Positions 25,807 to 38,708 of a stretch of 64,000 nucleotides of DNA are shown piece after piece. The notes beneath the pieces are model-generated. The model saw only the letters and a list, made by a program, of their open reading frames with translations. It ran no database searches and was not told where the DNA came from. The stretch comes from Chamaecrista fasciculata. Lineage: Eukaryota > Streptophyta > Magnoliopsida > Fabales > Fabaceae. The translations under genes and the position numbers were made by a program. Where the stretch lies: assembly GCA_003254925.1 (NCBI GenBank), contig QANZ01055664.1, positions 76,457 to 140,456 of the forward strand. The letters are read 5' to 3'. Each line of letters starts with the position of its first letter. Within the stretch, counting starts at the first letter, position 1.

Positions 25807-26732
25807 ACTATTAATTTATTAGATTTATTAGTCTTTTAAAATTCTATAAGATCTTCATAATTTTTCAAAGAGTATGAAAGTATTTTTAATATTTAATAAA
25901 GATATTTATTAATTATCCAATAAGTTTGATCATCAAAGGAGGAGTCATATAAAAAAAAAAAAAAAACCAGTGGAAGAGAAAGAGGCTTCAGTTTCTTGCT
26001 TTGATATGTTGTAAAAGAGAAGAATGTGTGAGTTGAAGTAAATTAGAAATGTTATGACTTATGAGAAATTGATAATGAATAATACATCACAAAACAAAAA
26101 GATGATGCAAAAATAGAAACTTACAATTGTGAGAAGCTTCACACATTGATCAGAGCAATTCACTTGGATTGTGCTTCAAAGAACACTTCTTTCACCCTTT
26201 TTTGGGGGGGATTATTTTGAAAATATGGCAAGGAGGAGAGTCAAGCTGGGATAAAAAAAAAAACTATTTTTTTTCTTTATTTTTAGGATTTAGGAAGAGA
26301 AATTGAATTGAGTAGGAGAGTGAAATCAGAGAAAGAGAGAGAAGGGAATTGTAATTGAAATGAGATTGTGATATGCTAAAATATATGTTAGTGTTTTAGG
26401 GTCTTCCTCTCTTGTAGCAAAATTACACACCATACTAATTTGGTGCATCTCAGCCCTCCAATTCAATATAACTTTTTCATCCATGGTAAATGTCGTGCCA
26501 CGTCATCATCACTTGTTATGGAATTGAATAGTGCTCCAACATAATAGGGCCCACTGATGAATTATTGATGATGGCAAACATTCCAAAAGCAAGACACAAG
26601 TTAGTGGGAAGGGCATGTCACTCTCTTCACTTGTATTATCAATTAAAACATGGTCAAAAACTTCATTTTGATCCTCAAACAATACAATAATTTCATTTTG
26701 GTCTTAAGATTTTTTTTTCTCTACCTACAAAC
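25807..26732. other. Intergenic, no gene recognised
   Basis: AT-rich sequence between the PPR pseudogene and the SINE. It contains a purine-rich stretch near 26280-26350 and homopolymer runs at 25951 and 26250. I see no coding region or transposon ends. Confidence 0.5.
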
Positions 26733-26744
26733 TTCATATTTGTT

Positions 26745-27870
26745 CTTCTTTTCTTTTTGGTATAACTATGGGTTTTCCCCATCTACCCGTGTAACGGTCT
26801 AGGCGAAGATTAATTCCATTCAAACAAGGAGAGAACAGTTAAAGTCCCCCCAACAATATCGACTTCAGGGCTCGAACCTAGGTCCCTCAACTTGAGGTGT
26901 AGCTCACTTACCATTAGGGGTGTTCAAAACCGAACCAAACCGATTGAACCGAACTAAATCGAACCGAACCGAACCAAACCGAACCAAAACCGACATTCAA
27001 ATGGTTTGGCTCGGTTTAATTTTTCTTATTTTTGGGCGGTTCGGTTCGGTGGCGGTTTCACACTCTCCAAAACCGAACCGAACCGCAATTACATGTATAT
27101 CAATATATGTATATAAATAATATAATATATTATATCTATATATATATATGTATTAGGTGGCGGCTTCACACTCTAAATTTCCAATGAAGCCCAAGCCCAA
27201 TTAAACTTAACCTAAAACTCTAAAAGTAATAGCCGCATTACAGAACAAGAACAAGAGAATTATCGCCCATCTTTGCTTTTATGTATACAATTTCAAAATA
27301 GCTATTGAGTATTATTGAGCATGAATGTTTTTTGTTAGTTGAATTTTCATGAAGTTTCATTTTATGTAGGCTAAGTGGAAAGGAGATTGACTTGAAGGAT
27401 TGGAAGTTTTCAAGAATGAAGCTATTTGGATTGCAATTTATGGAGTCAATTGCTGGAGATTTTTAAGAGTTTGGAACTAAAGAAACTTACATGTTCTGTT
27501 TGTGATTTTGATTGTTCAAGGCTCCATTATCATTGTACACATTTATATTTTCAATTTTTGGTGTGTACTTTTTTTTTGTTATGTCATAACTTAATGAACA
27601 TAGTGCTGCCATTTTCTAGATATTATGAAATTGATACTTTTTTTATATTAATTATAAAATTAATAGTAATTAAAGGTCAAACCGCCCAAACTAAACCGCT
27701 AAAACCGCCATTATATTGGTTTGGTTTGGTTTGGTTTGATATTTTTTTTCAAACCGAACGGTTTGAGTTTTCTTCAAACCGAAGCGAGCGGTTCGGTTTG
27801 AAAAATCATTTTAAACCGCCCAAACCGCCCAACGAACACCCCTACTTACCATGCACCAAACTCTTATTAT
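26745..27870 (-). mobile_element. tRNA-derived SINE interrupted by a hAT element
   Basis: The segment is bounded by a perfect 12-bp direct repeat ttcatatttgtt (26733-26744 and 27871-27882). Read on the minus strand it starts with an A-box-like TGGTAAGTGAGC, has a B box GGTTCGAGCCC (26868-26878) about 35 bp further, and ends in an A-rich tail (ACCAAAAAGAAAAGAAG). Without the nested insertion it is about 188 bp. These are the hallmarks of a tRNA-related SINE transcribed by RNA polymerase III. Confidence 0.82.
26915..27844. mobile_element. Non-autonomous hAT transposon (930 bp)
   Basis: The ends are the 11-bp perfect inverted repeat taggggtgttc / gaacaccccta. It is flanked by the perfect 8-bp duplication cttaccat (26907-26914 and 27845-27852), the diagnostic length for hAT transposons. 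The subterminal regions are packed with aaccgaacc and ggtttggtttgg motifs in both orientations, as expected for transposase-binding sites. An open frame at 27426-27899 runs through the element but shows no transposase motif, so this copy depends on an autonomous relative. It sits inside the SINE at 26745-27870. Confidence 0.9.
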
Positions 27871-28315
27871 TTCATATTTGTTTTAGTTTTGATTCCTAAA
27901 ATGTGATTTGACTTAATTTATGTCATTATTTATAACTTAAACATGTAAGATAAATTATTTATATGCTATAATAATGAGTTCACAGAAAAAAAAAATTGTC
28001 ATAATTAAACTTCTCATTAAATCATCCTTTGGCATTTTCTGCGCATTACTCACAAGCGTTCAATCATGGTTCTAATTATATAGACAATTCTCTGATTTGT
28101 AATCATCTGCTTTCCTTTTCTATATTGAGGGTTAAAGTATTTTCCAAAATTCCTGTCTTCCTGCACACGCATTTACAGTCTAGAAATGCAATCTCATTTT
28201 TCTTTTTTTCTTCATCCTCATGAGGTGAGAGTTTATTGAAGAATATAATCTATTCCTTTTATCAAATACAACTTTCAAACTTGAAGTTTTTTGGCTGCTA
28301 CCACTAGCACTTCCT

Positions 28316-30118
28316 ATGAAAACCAAAAACCCCATTTTTTACCACTCAATACTACAAATTTTAGAAAGATGCCAAAATCTTCAAACCCTAAAGCAAGTTC
28401 ATGCTCATATGATAACTATTGGTCTTGCTCTTCACACATACCCTCGCAGTCGTCTTCTCCTTCAATCCTCTAAGCTTTCCTTAAACTATGCTCTCAAAAT
28501 CTTCAAAAATATCCCAAACCCAACCATCTTCCTCTTTAACACTCTCATTTCTTCTCTCACCAATCATCATCATAATGGCCATAATACCCATATAGCATTC
28601 TCACTTTATAACCAAATCCTCACTCACCACAATGAAACTCTAAAACCCAATAGCTTCACTTTCCCATCCCTTTTCAAGGCTTGTGCATCATCATCTGACC
28701 CATCATGGCTCCATTTTGGCCAACCCCTTCATACCCATGTCTTGAAATTCCTTGAACCCACTTATGATCACTTTGTTCTAGCTTCACTGATTAATTACTA
28801 TGCTAAATGTGGGAAATTAAAACAGTGTAGATATATATTTAGTCAAATTAGTGAACCTGATTTGGCCATGTGGAATACGTTTCTAGCTGCTTTGACACGT
28901 AATTCTAGTTTTGAAGATAATGATGTGTGTTTAGAGGTATTGTGTGCCTTCAATGAGATGATGCTGGAGTCTCAAATAAGGCCTAATGAAGTTACACTTG
29001 TGGCATTAATTGGGGCTTGTTCTAATTTAGGTGCACTGAGTCAAGGAATGTGGGCTCATGTGTTTGTGTTGAAGAAGAAAAATATTGTGATAAACCGATA
29101 CGTGGGGACTGCACTTGTGGACATGTATTCAAAATGTGGCTATGTTAATCTTGCATATCAACTGTTTGATGAAATGCCTGAAAGAGACACATTTTGTTAT
29201 AATGCTATGATTGGTGGGTTTGCAGCTCATGGGCTTGGGCATAATGCTCTTGAACTGTACAAGAAAATGAAACTAGAGGGATTATCTCCTGATAGTGCAA
29301 CTATTGTGGTTACAATGTTTGCTTGCTCTCATGTTGGATTGGTAGATGAGGGGTTTGAAATTTTCGAGTCCATGAAGGCAGTTCACGGTATTGAACCGAA
29401 AATTGAGCATTATGGTTGCCTCGTTGATCTTCTAGGTCGGGCCGGACGCTTAAAAGAAGCTGAGAAGACAGTGCAGGAATTGCCCATGAAGCCAAATGCC
29501 ATACTATGGAGGGCTTTACTTGGGGCTGCAAGACTCCATGGAAATACAGAGATAGGTGAAGTAGCCCTCAAACAGTTAATACAGTTAGAACCTGAAACTA
29601 GTGGAAACTATGTGCTTCTGTCAAACATGTATGCTAATATAAATAGGTGGGATGATGTGAAGAGAGTGAGGAAGATGATGAAATGTAGTGGGGTTCACAA
29701 AATGCCTGGGTTTAGCTTAGTTGAGATTGATGGTGCTATGCATGAGTTCCTCACAGGTGATAAAACTCATCCAATTTCCAAAGATATTTATCTCAAGATT
29801 GAGGAGATGAATAGAAAGCTACAAGAATATGGTTACAAGCCAAGAACATCACAAGTTTTGTTTGACATGGAAGAAGAAGACAAGGAAGATGCTCTCTCTT
29901 ACCATAGCGAAAGGCTAGCCATGGCATTTGCTCTAATGGCGGCAGCATCGGGTTCGACCTCCCTTATAAGAATTCTAAAAAATCTTCGTGTTTGTGAGGA
30001 TTGCCATGCAAGTACCAAGCTAATTTCAGTTATTTATCAAGTAGATATTATAGTTAGAGATCGATCTCGCTTTCACCATTTTAAAGATGGAACTTGTTCT
30101 TGTATGGATTATTGGTGA
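28316..30118 (+). CDS. PPR protein, PLS-E/E+-DYW class, intronless
   Basis: A single 600-residue frame. After a short N-terminus it has PLS-type pentatricopeptide repeats, visible as TALVDMYSKCGYVNLAYQLF, DTFCYNAMIGGFAAHG and VDLLGRAGRLKEAEKTV. E and E+ motifs follow (LLSNMYANINRWDDVKRVR, GFSLVEIDGAMHEF). The C-terminal DYW deaminase-like domain keeps the zinc-binding pattern: HSE in SYHSERLAMAF, CEDCH, and the final residues DYW. Proteins of this class bind organellar transcripts and usually direct C-to-U editing in mitochondria or plastids; the target cannot be read from sequence. The ATG at 28316 starts the conserved segment; an overlapping ATG at 28291 is in another frame. A broken upstream duplicate lies at 24700-25806. 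The gene ends about 0.7 kb from the convergent HEN1 stop. Confidence 0.93.
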   Translation: MKTKNPIFYHSILQILERCQNLQTLKQVHAHMITIGLALHTYPRSRLLLQSSKLSLNYALKIFKNIPNPTIFLFNTLISSLTNHHHNGHNTHIAFSLYNQILTHHNETLKPNSFTFPSLFKACASSSDPSWLHFGQPLHTHVLKFLEPTYDHFVLASLINYYAKCGKLKQCRYIFSQISEPDLAMWNTFLAALTRNSSFEDNDVCLEVLCAFNEMMLESQIRPNEVTLVALIGACSNLGALSQGMWAHVFVLKKKNIVINRYVGTALVDMYSKCGYVNLAYQLFDEMPERDTFCYNAMIGGFAAHGLGHNALELYKKMKLEGLSPDSATIVVTMFACSHVGLVDEGFEIFESMKAVHGIEPKIEHYGCLVDLLGRAGRLKEAEKTVQELPMKPNAILWRALLGAARLHGNTEIGEVALKQLIQLEPETSGNYVLLSNMYANINRWDDVKRVRKMMKCSGVHKMPGFSLVEIDGAMHEFLTGDKTHPISKDIYLKIEEMNRKLQEYGYKPRTSQVLFDMEEEDKEDALSYHSERLAMAFALMAAASGSTSLIRILKNLRVCEDCHASTKLISVIYQVDIIVRDRSRFHHFKDGTCSCMDYW

Positions 30119-30820
30119 CACCTTACAGATTTATACCTATAGAATTTGTTTGGTTAAATTGATGTGAATTAGCCACTATATGAATTGAAACACTCACAAC
30201 TTTCCAGCTACACTGGTTCAATGAAACCTAAAAAAATTGAGGTTCAACATTACTGACTACTACAGTAGCCCTAAAAAAATCGACTTGGCTGAAATTCAAA
30301 CTTGCAATTCACTAAGAATTTATTGTAGAAAATAAGTGTAGGACATAATCTTAACACAAAAGGTCATTCATCAGTGATGCTAAACAAATGTCAATATAAT
30401 TTAAAATTGAGATAAGATGTAAAAATAATCCATGCAAATGTCATGGATTATAACTAAAATTTACTACCATTTTTTTCATTTCATTAGTTGCCCTATTTTC
30501 AGTCAAATTTATATACATTCACATAAATGATTGTGTAGATTTTTCAACGCCAAGAACTATATAACTCGCAGTATCCATCCCCCACAGCTATATATCACCT
30601 AGGTCTACATATATACTCCTAAATCCCCTTTTCTGGCAATCAATTCCAGAACACAGACTGGAAGTATCCCATCTCACAAGAAATTGTCCAAACACCTTAT
30701 TATCCTTACTGTCATTTTCTGTTTCTACTCCTCTTATGTCATTAATCTCCCATAAGTTCAGTATCAAAAAGAACTGTACATGTCTTGGCATGCAGTAACA
30801 AAAAAAAGAAAAAAAAAATA
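30119..30820. other. Intergenic, convergent 3' ends of PPR and HEN1
   Basis: About 0.7 kb of AT-rich sequence between the DYW stop and the HEN1 stop, expected to hold both 3' UTRs. No further feature recognised. Confidence 0.55.
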
Positions 30821-33800
30821 TTAGTTGCTTCTACTCCATTCCCATATTACATTGAAATGGTGCTCTAAATCAGTATCCTTTAGCTGATCTTTGTCAAGTA
30901 TATATTCTCTTCTAAAGACGGCAATCTGTGAAGCAAAGCCTGGGTCTGAAGCAAAGCCGGATTCAACACCAGCAGACCGACCAACGCCACTGAACTCTAC
31001 ACTATAATTGTGCCTTGCAGCTAAATCTGATGCCCAGCAACTGAACTGCTCTCGGGTCCACTCAAATTTGTGGTCATGGTTGCGGAATTTACATGATTGT
31101 AAAGAGGCCTTTTCGTCTGATTCCTCTTCTTGTCCTTGGCTTGTTGGATTAGACCTGTGGAGCACTACATTGTATTCGTAATTTGGAGTAGAAACTATAA
31201 GAATCCTGGGACGGAAAGAGCTTAACACCACATCGCCAAATAGACATGCCTGGTCTTCTTCCATATGCTCAATTACCTACAGTTTTACCAGTGAATTTTA
31301 TTTCATTCTAATCACAGTTTCCACAAATAGAATATGCTAGTAGTAAACTCAAATGATCCAATAGATATGCTTGGTAGATTTGGAACTAGAATACAAAAGG
31401 AAGTTTATATTGAATGTACAAGAGGGATACTAACTGTCCAGACCGGTGACCTACCAGAGAAATGTAGAAGTGAAAAGTACTCTCAGAATTTCTGTCAGAG
31501 GTTATCTTATCTTTACTGATTTGACTTTTTTGGTCCGTGGTTATAAAATCTTTTATCAGATTGCTTCCTGTTGAACCCTTGTTATTTCCTTAGCTTCAAT
31601 GTGAATTTTCAATAAAATATAGATTTCTAAAGTGTTGCCCAAGTAAGATACGGAGGTCATACATCATGCATGTAGTCCTAATATAGAATAGGTGTGAAGA
31701 CAGAAATGCAATATGAACTATTGAACCCAGGTTAGAGATTGCCAAATATTATTTAACAAACATAAAAATAAACATATTCTAAGAACAAGAATAGTTAAAC
31801 TAACAGCTATAGATGAGTGACTAATGGGTATCTTTACAGTCGCATATAACTTGAACATGAAGTCAACAGTTAAGAGATAAAAGGAGGGAATGGTGTACCT
31901 CTAAGCAAGTGCCAATATCAAAATCATGCAATCTGGAGTCAAAGCTCGTAATTGAACCTTCATAAAGAATTACAGATTTGATCCCAGTGCATGGCAAATC
32001 AACTTCTGAGTTTGTGCCTAATTTTGAATTAAGAACCTGTACAATTCATAACTATCAGCTTTGAAAACCAAACATCTTAATTTCAAGAAAGGGATGACAT
32101 ATTTGGCACATTTCTTGACATGATAGTTTTGATAGCTCGCGCCCTTCACACACAACTTGGTCCACCAAGAACAAGAATATGTCAAGCTGTATGTTACATT
32201 AACAGACACAGCTTCAATTGCTTGCATAAAAAAAATGTCCACTGAAGACACAGTCACATCTGAGGTTACTGCTGCATATGCCAAAGACAGCATACTCTGA
32301 TATAAATACAATTTCTGCTAAATCTAAAACACACAAGTTATTTTGTACATCAAAAGACAAAATTATTTTTAAATATGACTACTCACTTCAATTTTACCCA
32401 TTTAAACTTACAAGCACAGTTATGCTCAGTGGCAACAAATGGATCACTCCATCCTACAAATTGTATTAAATAATCGGTCTTAATATAATTATGCAAAGCC
32501 AGAGTATATAACATTCTCCAATTTGGTATGATATAACATCTGTCAGGTGAAGATGACGCTACAAATCGCTGTACCTTTAGAATAACAGAACCCTTGTACA
32601 TCCCATGTTAAGCAAAAATCTGAGGTGATATACTGAAAGAAAATAACAATTTTATAATATAACAAACTGATTGAGACCTTTGCAGCGCGAGTAAGACCTT
32701 TCAGGGAAATATCAACACCAACAATTCTTTCAAGAGCAGTAGTATAATTTAACAATGCTTCCAGCAAACTTCCAGATCCACATCCAAAATCCACCTGCCA
32801 TCAAAACAGAATATTAAACTAATGTCGAATTTTAACAATAAAAAATAAATAGTAAAAAATTCATGTCTACCAGAGTTGTAGCACACGATTCCACAATGTG
32901 ATTTACTGCAAACTCCACCCTTTGCTTTGAAAGGGGAGGGCTGAAAAGAGCCTGTTCCATCCTTTCCTCCAAAGGTTCTGTTACCTTGGTCAAAACTATT
33001 CCATATTGCAGATAGCAGGATTCTGAAAATAGAGAATAAAAATCAAGCCAAATCATTTTCAATAAAATGTGCTCTCCACTTGTTCTCGCCAACTTTCATA
33101 AATAATTAAATAAATAACAGAAAGGAAAAACTCCGTCCAGTTTGCAAGTTCAGTATAATACAAACCTATAGTATTTAATCAATTGAGTCAAACAGTCATT
33201 TTGGAAAACACTTAAATTAGTGATAACCGAAAGGAGAAAGTAACTTACTGGAAGATAACAAAGAAAGAGTCTTAATTGAATCACCAGCTGAAGCTAAAAT
33301 GAATTCTGAAGAGGGTAGATGAGTAGTGAAACAAGCAGATTGACCAACATACATTTGTGTGACAACCCACTCAATATAGTTAATCACAGCACCAACTCCT
33401 ACCTCAAACTCAAATTCATCACAAACTTCAAGAAGTTCTTTATTGTTGTCACCCTCCACCACCAAAGAAATAGAATAACGTATACAAGGTATAGATCCAT
33501 TGCCTGGACAAACACCAAAATCTGGGCCTTCAATTTTTAATGTCCACATTCGACAGCCAGGAACAGTACACTGTTGATGCTTACATATTGATTCAGGTAA
33601 TTTATTCCAACCCAATGTGTTAAACAGAGTACTGTGAACTGATTGACTTGCAGCAAACACTTTGAACAGGATTTTGGAATGAATCTGAATATTGAAATTG
33701 TCTGCAGTATGATATAGAGACTCCAAAGGAGAATTAATGTTCTTAAAATACTCATTCAGCCAAGACAGAAGTTTCAAACAAGCATTCTGCATGGCATCAT

Positions 33801-36751
33801 TCTGCTTCTTAAATTGTTCCTTTGGGGAACAAACAATTAATAAATCCTCAGACTTAGAGAGTAACTTAACTTCACATTTAAACAAGCATCCTGACTCTTC
33901 TAATTGTTTTGCAATTGTAGTTAAAGAGGCTCCTCTGACAGATTCAGACTCTTCTATAGCTGAGTATGTGCGCTTCAAATATGATCCTGGTGATTCAGAT
34001 GATGGTTTCAATGAAGAACTTATGGGGAAGATGACAGGTTCAGATAGACGGTGTTGGCGACAAAACATACAAAGAATGTCTCTAGGAAGGGAACCCCTCC
34101 AATTTGATTTTGATGTATATGTCCATGGCAAATCAGCTGTAAGTGTTGCCTCTCTAGACAATTTATAGATGCCACCTGGAGTTTTACTTATAAGCATCCT
34201 GCACAATCAATGTAGCAACAATTAAATGTAATCATTGAAAAGTTGAGTAATCTTCCACAGGGATGTAGTGATATTAGTTGAGATGTACAAAGTTCATATA
34301 TATATACATATAGGCGAAAAATAAAGGCTTGGTAACACTCCCAAAAATAGGGGTAAGACATATGAAAAGTCAAACATCATAGAGGCACAAAATGCAAAGG
34401 ATAATCAAGAAAGATCTCAATTTTTATCAATATCCAATTTGGCAGTGTCCTTGTGGACTCATTTAGTAACCAAAAGATTTAAAAAGACAACAAAATAATT
34501 GAAGGACCACGACTTTTTTTTCACTTCTTGTCTCTATATCAACGAGAGAAAGAGAGAGAGGAAGGACCACGACTTTAATAAAACAAAAAAGCATGCCAAC
34601 TTTCAGTGTCAAGAATCACTTCAACACTACTAATTTAAGGCTCATGACTTTAACTAACAGAATGAGAACAATAAGGATTGAACTATCTTACCAATTGGTC
34701 TTTAAGGTTCAAATACAATATCAATAACCACTTGAACCCAAAAGTTTAAGCTATAAAATGAAGGCCCGAAATTGGGTTTTATCAATATCTCTAACAAGGC
34801 ATATTTTGATTACATAAAATGACAAGATAATAAGTTTTGCTTGATACAAAAGCCAAATATAGCTAGACAGCGCTATCATCATTTTAAGCAATACAATCGA
34901 ATATAATAAGTCATTATCCATATATAGACATATGCTCTGAGTATTAATAGATAACATAGTAGTTAAGAAGAATTTCCTAACTGTAACAAATAAACAACAA
35001 TAATTCTCCAAAGTATGTTAGAAAACACTTGAACTGAGAACAATATAGCAAATTTAAAATTAACAATAATTCTCAAGTAATACTTTTTGTTTTGTTCAGA
35101 TGGTAATATAAAGATGACCATGATCCAGTAAGCAGATAAATAATGGATGTTAAGGTAAAGATACCTGTAATATGACTGAATCATTATGTCTTCATAGAAA
35201 AGTTCTTTAGATTTCCATGTATATCCAATTGATGCCAGCACTGCATCACCAAATATGTCCTGCCCAGACAAATAACTTGCTCTCACATTTAGAGGTCCAT
35301 CAAAATGTGGAATTTCCTTCACATTTAGCAAATCAGAAGATGGCTCTTGTAGGTACGATCTGGGGCCAGCAAAGAATACTCTTGTTTCAGAAGATGCTTT
35401 GCCAACATTCCTGTCAGAGATGAAGAATTATTCAGCAGAAACCAACTACTACTACTACTACTAATAATAATAATAAGGGGGAAGCAAAGGCCACCCCAAG
35501 CTTCACCATACCTTGAAATCAGTAAATTCGATGCATCTTCTAAACCAAGTTCTTTTGCAATGACATCAAGGTAGTATTGTTTTGTTGGAATATGAAGAAT
35601 CACTGCCTCAACATGTTTTTCCAGTGAACAAGGAATTCGTACGGCAGCAACCTGAATGCACTCTGCCAAGCCCGCCTGTGCCATTAATGACTCAATAATC
35701 TCTTGAGGATAGGGGCTCAGATTTTTAATCCAGAGACGATGTTCACAAGATGAAAGAAGCCCAGATAATTTTGTAGCAGCCCTCATTATGTATAAATTAA
35801 CCAACAATGGATTTGACTCCACCTCTGGATTAATATATTTACACAAGTTACAGAGCTTTGCATCATAGACAGCAAAGACAGAAACAGGAATTGACCCAGA
35901 AAGGTCACCTTTTCTCCATAAAGTTGCTCCAAAGTGACCAATAAGTGGATGGAGTGATGAAAGAAACTGCAAGGATGAACGAAAACAAATAATAATTCAG
36001 ACTAAAATAAAATTCAATTGAGATACTACTGGAATAACATAAAAATCATGCAGATCTATTCAATGTCCTTTTCACCATTCGACCACCATATTTTCCCATG
36101 AATGTGAGCATAACTATATTGCGTAAATGACAGTATGCATAATTTCTTGCACCTATTACTCAAGGCTCAAAACGTTGGCTACCTTTTCTGAAACTAAGTA
36201 TGTGATTCGAGCAACTAAACTTTCCCATGCTTCTTGTGGAGTAGGATCAGAGGTCATATGTTGGATGCCAAGCTGCAGCGAAGTATTAAATAGTTTTATC
36301 ATTGTCAAAGTAAAAACAAAAATCTATAATAGAGTAAACAACCCAATTCTTGGGAAATAGCATAAAATAATAATAAGAGAAAAATACTTGGGAGGGAAGC
36401 ATGCATCCCAAGCAAACATCACAGTAACCGGGAGAACAACAATTGTAAAAACATATCCAGATTTAGTTTCAACTGAAGTGGAAATTATCAAACCTTTTCC
36501 AAAGCAATCTCTGCAGCAGATTGCTCCGCGTCCTTCTTTCTCCTAAAGGTCTCTGACACAACAGAAAGTTCCGGGAGCTGCAAGCAACATTGATACAGGG
36601 AAGGGCCCTTCTGTGGGATAATTAACCCTGGGCATTCATTTTGACTGGACTCCTTTATTTCCTCTACTTTGTAGATAGCATTGCTGCCAAACTTTTGGTG
36701 TATTATAGCCTTAGGTGTGAGGAGTGTTTTCTTTAATTCTTTTGTTTCCAT
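30821..36751 (-). CDS. HEN1: HEN1 small-RNA 2'-O-methyltransferase (9 coding exons)
   Basis: Exons in order: 36751-36494, 36272-36183, 35966-35512, 35410-35165, 34198-33249, 33022-32871, 32794-32678, 32036-31899, 31276-30821. The join is in frame and gives 953 residues, close to Arabidopsis HEN1. HEN1 adds a 2'-O-methyl group to the 3' end of miRNA and siRNA duplexes, protecting them from uridylation and decay. The N-terminus holds the first dsRNA-binding domain (TPKAIIHQKFG ... KKDAEQSAAEIALEK, residues about 10-86). The long exon 34198-33249 covers the second dsRNA-binding and the FKBP-like region. The methyltransferase has the SAM motif VDFGCGSGSLLEALL, and the Mg-binding E-VI-E-H plus a later His (NHDHKFEW) are all kept. 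The start METKELKK has no better upstream ATG. Expression may be affected by the upstream LTR. Confidence 0.95.
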
Positions 36752-38241
36752 CAGATGGCTCAGAGAATCTTCTACCCTTGTAAACCAATGATTAAGGATA
36801 GATCAGCACAGTTGTTGTCTATCCAGCAAAATTGATATTTGAAAAGTCAGATAGATAATCAGTTATTACTAAGTGGTAACATACGCAGGTCTAGCATTGT
36901 ACAAGCATAAAAGAAAAATAATTTCAAGTGAAGGATCACTAGAATGCATAAGATTCTAGTTTAGTTTCAAAACTAATTTCTGAATTGTTGTTTGTAATAA
37001 TATTTATTAAACCAAACTAAACTTTTCATTAATTTTCTAAATGTTGTTTTCAACATGAAAATTTAACGTCGCAAAATTCCTTAAAACCAAGTATGTCAAA
37101 CCAAATTAATAAACAAAAAGGAACCACAAGCATTTCATTTTAGCCAATAACACTGTAAACTATGTCTTTGAGCAAAAGTAGATTTTACATGTCTACAGCC
37201 AACTATCTCCATAAACAGCAGGAAAAGCAATACTTGTATTGGTTTCAAACTTTGGATCATATAATTCATGCAAACACATCTACTTACCAGGCACCTGCTT
37301 TTACAAGTAAGATATATTTAGGAAATTAGAGTATCATTTATTAGGACCAGGAGACTTCAAAGAGACATAATAATAATAATAATAATAATTTTACTCTTTT
37401 CTTTTATCAAAGTATAGCTTCTAAGAAGAGGACAAAGTATCAAGAACCCAAAGAGTTAAATCAAGAGAAAGTAAAATGCTCCTTGTCCTCCAGAACAATT
37501 ACAGAGAAATAGTATCCAACTCTGCTTTAGTTTATCTTCTTCCCATTGACATCAAAAACTAATCAATAAGAAGAAATGATAATAGCTGGAAGGAAGCGTA
37601 TGATTATCAACTTATCACTTAAAGGCATATTTACAATATTTAACACCCCAAATCTCCTGAAAATGGGAGTACATTTACATTATCATATCATAACAAAACC
37701 AAAAATCTTTTCTACTTTAAAAGAGCAAGTTGTTTACAAATTTGTTTTCTGAAATTGCCCTTGTGATCTTTCTATTTCTACAACAAATATCTGTAGTTGA
37801 AAAGGACTAAAAANAACATAAAAAAAAAAAACCCAAATTCTTGCCCTTCCTCATTTTTTCCTTTGCACCCAATTGAATGGGTGTTTTCAAGCTTCAGTTT
37901 CACTATCTTCAAACGGCGAACTCTCATGCATCTCATACCCAACAATTTACACAATGTCTCACGTTGCAATACGGATGAAGTAAGAATCAAAACTTTGACT
38001 CTAAAGTTCAAAACAAATAAAATTTCCACCATCCAAACCAAACAGCACGCAATAAATTCTGAGCAACAGGAAAAGAAAATGCCAACAATGCCAAAAGCCG
38101 AAAAATCGTACACAGAAAAACCGTGAAAGACTAAAAGAGATTAAAAACGGGAAGCAGAAGAGTTAGAAGCCAATTCATCTCTCAGAAGAGATAAAGAAGC
38201 CGAAATCAAAACCGAAAAAATAAAAAGTAAGGTGATCGTAC

Positions 38242-38391
38242 CTTGAGTACAGAAAATAGACAATGGGTGCAAGAAGCACAGAAGAAGCTTAAGAGGTTTT
38301 TGAAAAAAAATGGACGAAAGAGGAAATGGGAATAATGGGAGTGATTGAAATTTGAAGGAAAGGACTCTGATTCTGCAAAAAGCAAGTGTAA
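38242..38391 (-). other. Probable 5' UTR exon of HEN1
   Basis: The minus strand is pyrimidine-rich and ATG-free, and ends with TACTCAAG followed by the donor GTACGATC. The coding exon begins about 1.5 kb downstream, with likely acceptors shortly before position 36770. The upstream limit is not known: a solo LTR begins directly next to it at 38397. Confidence 0.6.
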
Positions 38392-38698
38392 GAGGGTGTT
38401 CCGGGAACAGGGGGTTCGTACTCGGAGGTCCAGAGCAACAATAGATAAATCACAGAAAACAACAGATAAACAGCAATAAACTATTACCAAAGTAAATGAC
38501 AACAATTAAACAAGATATTAGAATAATTCTTGGGAAGTTCTCGTCAGGGAAGAAGTAAAGCACTAAGAACAAGCACCGGCAAGACAAGAGAACTTAGTGC
38601 AAAAGTAAATGAGAGTATGTTCGTAAGAGCTCAAATGGGGGAATCTCTCGTGTTTCAGACTCAGGAAAGCTCAACCCCTTCTTTGGAGGGTGAGGGGG

Positions 38699-38708
38699 CT
38701 ATTTATAG
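38699..38708 (-). promoter_or_regulatory. LTR TATA box directed toward HEN1
   Basis: Minus-strand CTATAAATAG, followed by a C-rich leader typical of plant LTR transcripts. The nearest downstream splice donor is that of the presumed HEN1 5' UTR exon at 38242. A transcript starting about 30 bp after this box would contain no ATG before that donor. Confidence 0.6.

Noticed and set aside
27426-27899. 157-codon frame in the hAT element
   Set aside because: No transposase or other motif; composition follows the aaccg/ggttt subterminal repeats. It also runs past the element end into the SINE.
28291-28473. 60-codon frame starting just before the PPR gene
   Set aside because: Different frame from the PPR protein, no motif, and overlaps the well-supported frame from 28316.
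33737-34168. 143-codon plus-strand frame
   Set aside because: Antisense to the long HEN1 exon 34198-33249, whose protein matches the family.
37797-38126. 109-codon plus-strand and 111-codon minus-strand frames
   Set aside because: They contain an unresolved base (37814), lie in the HEN1 5' UTR intron and show no domain.
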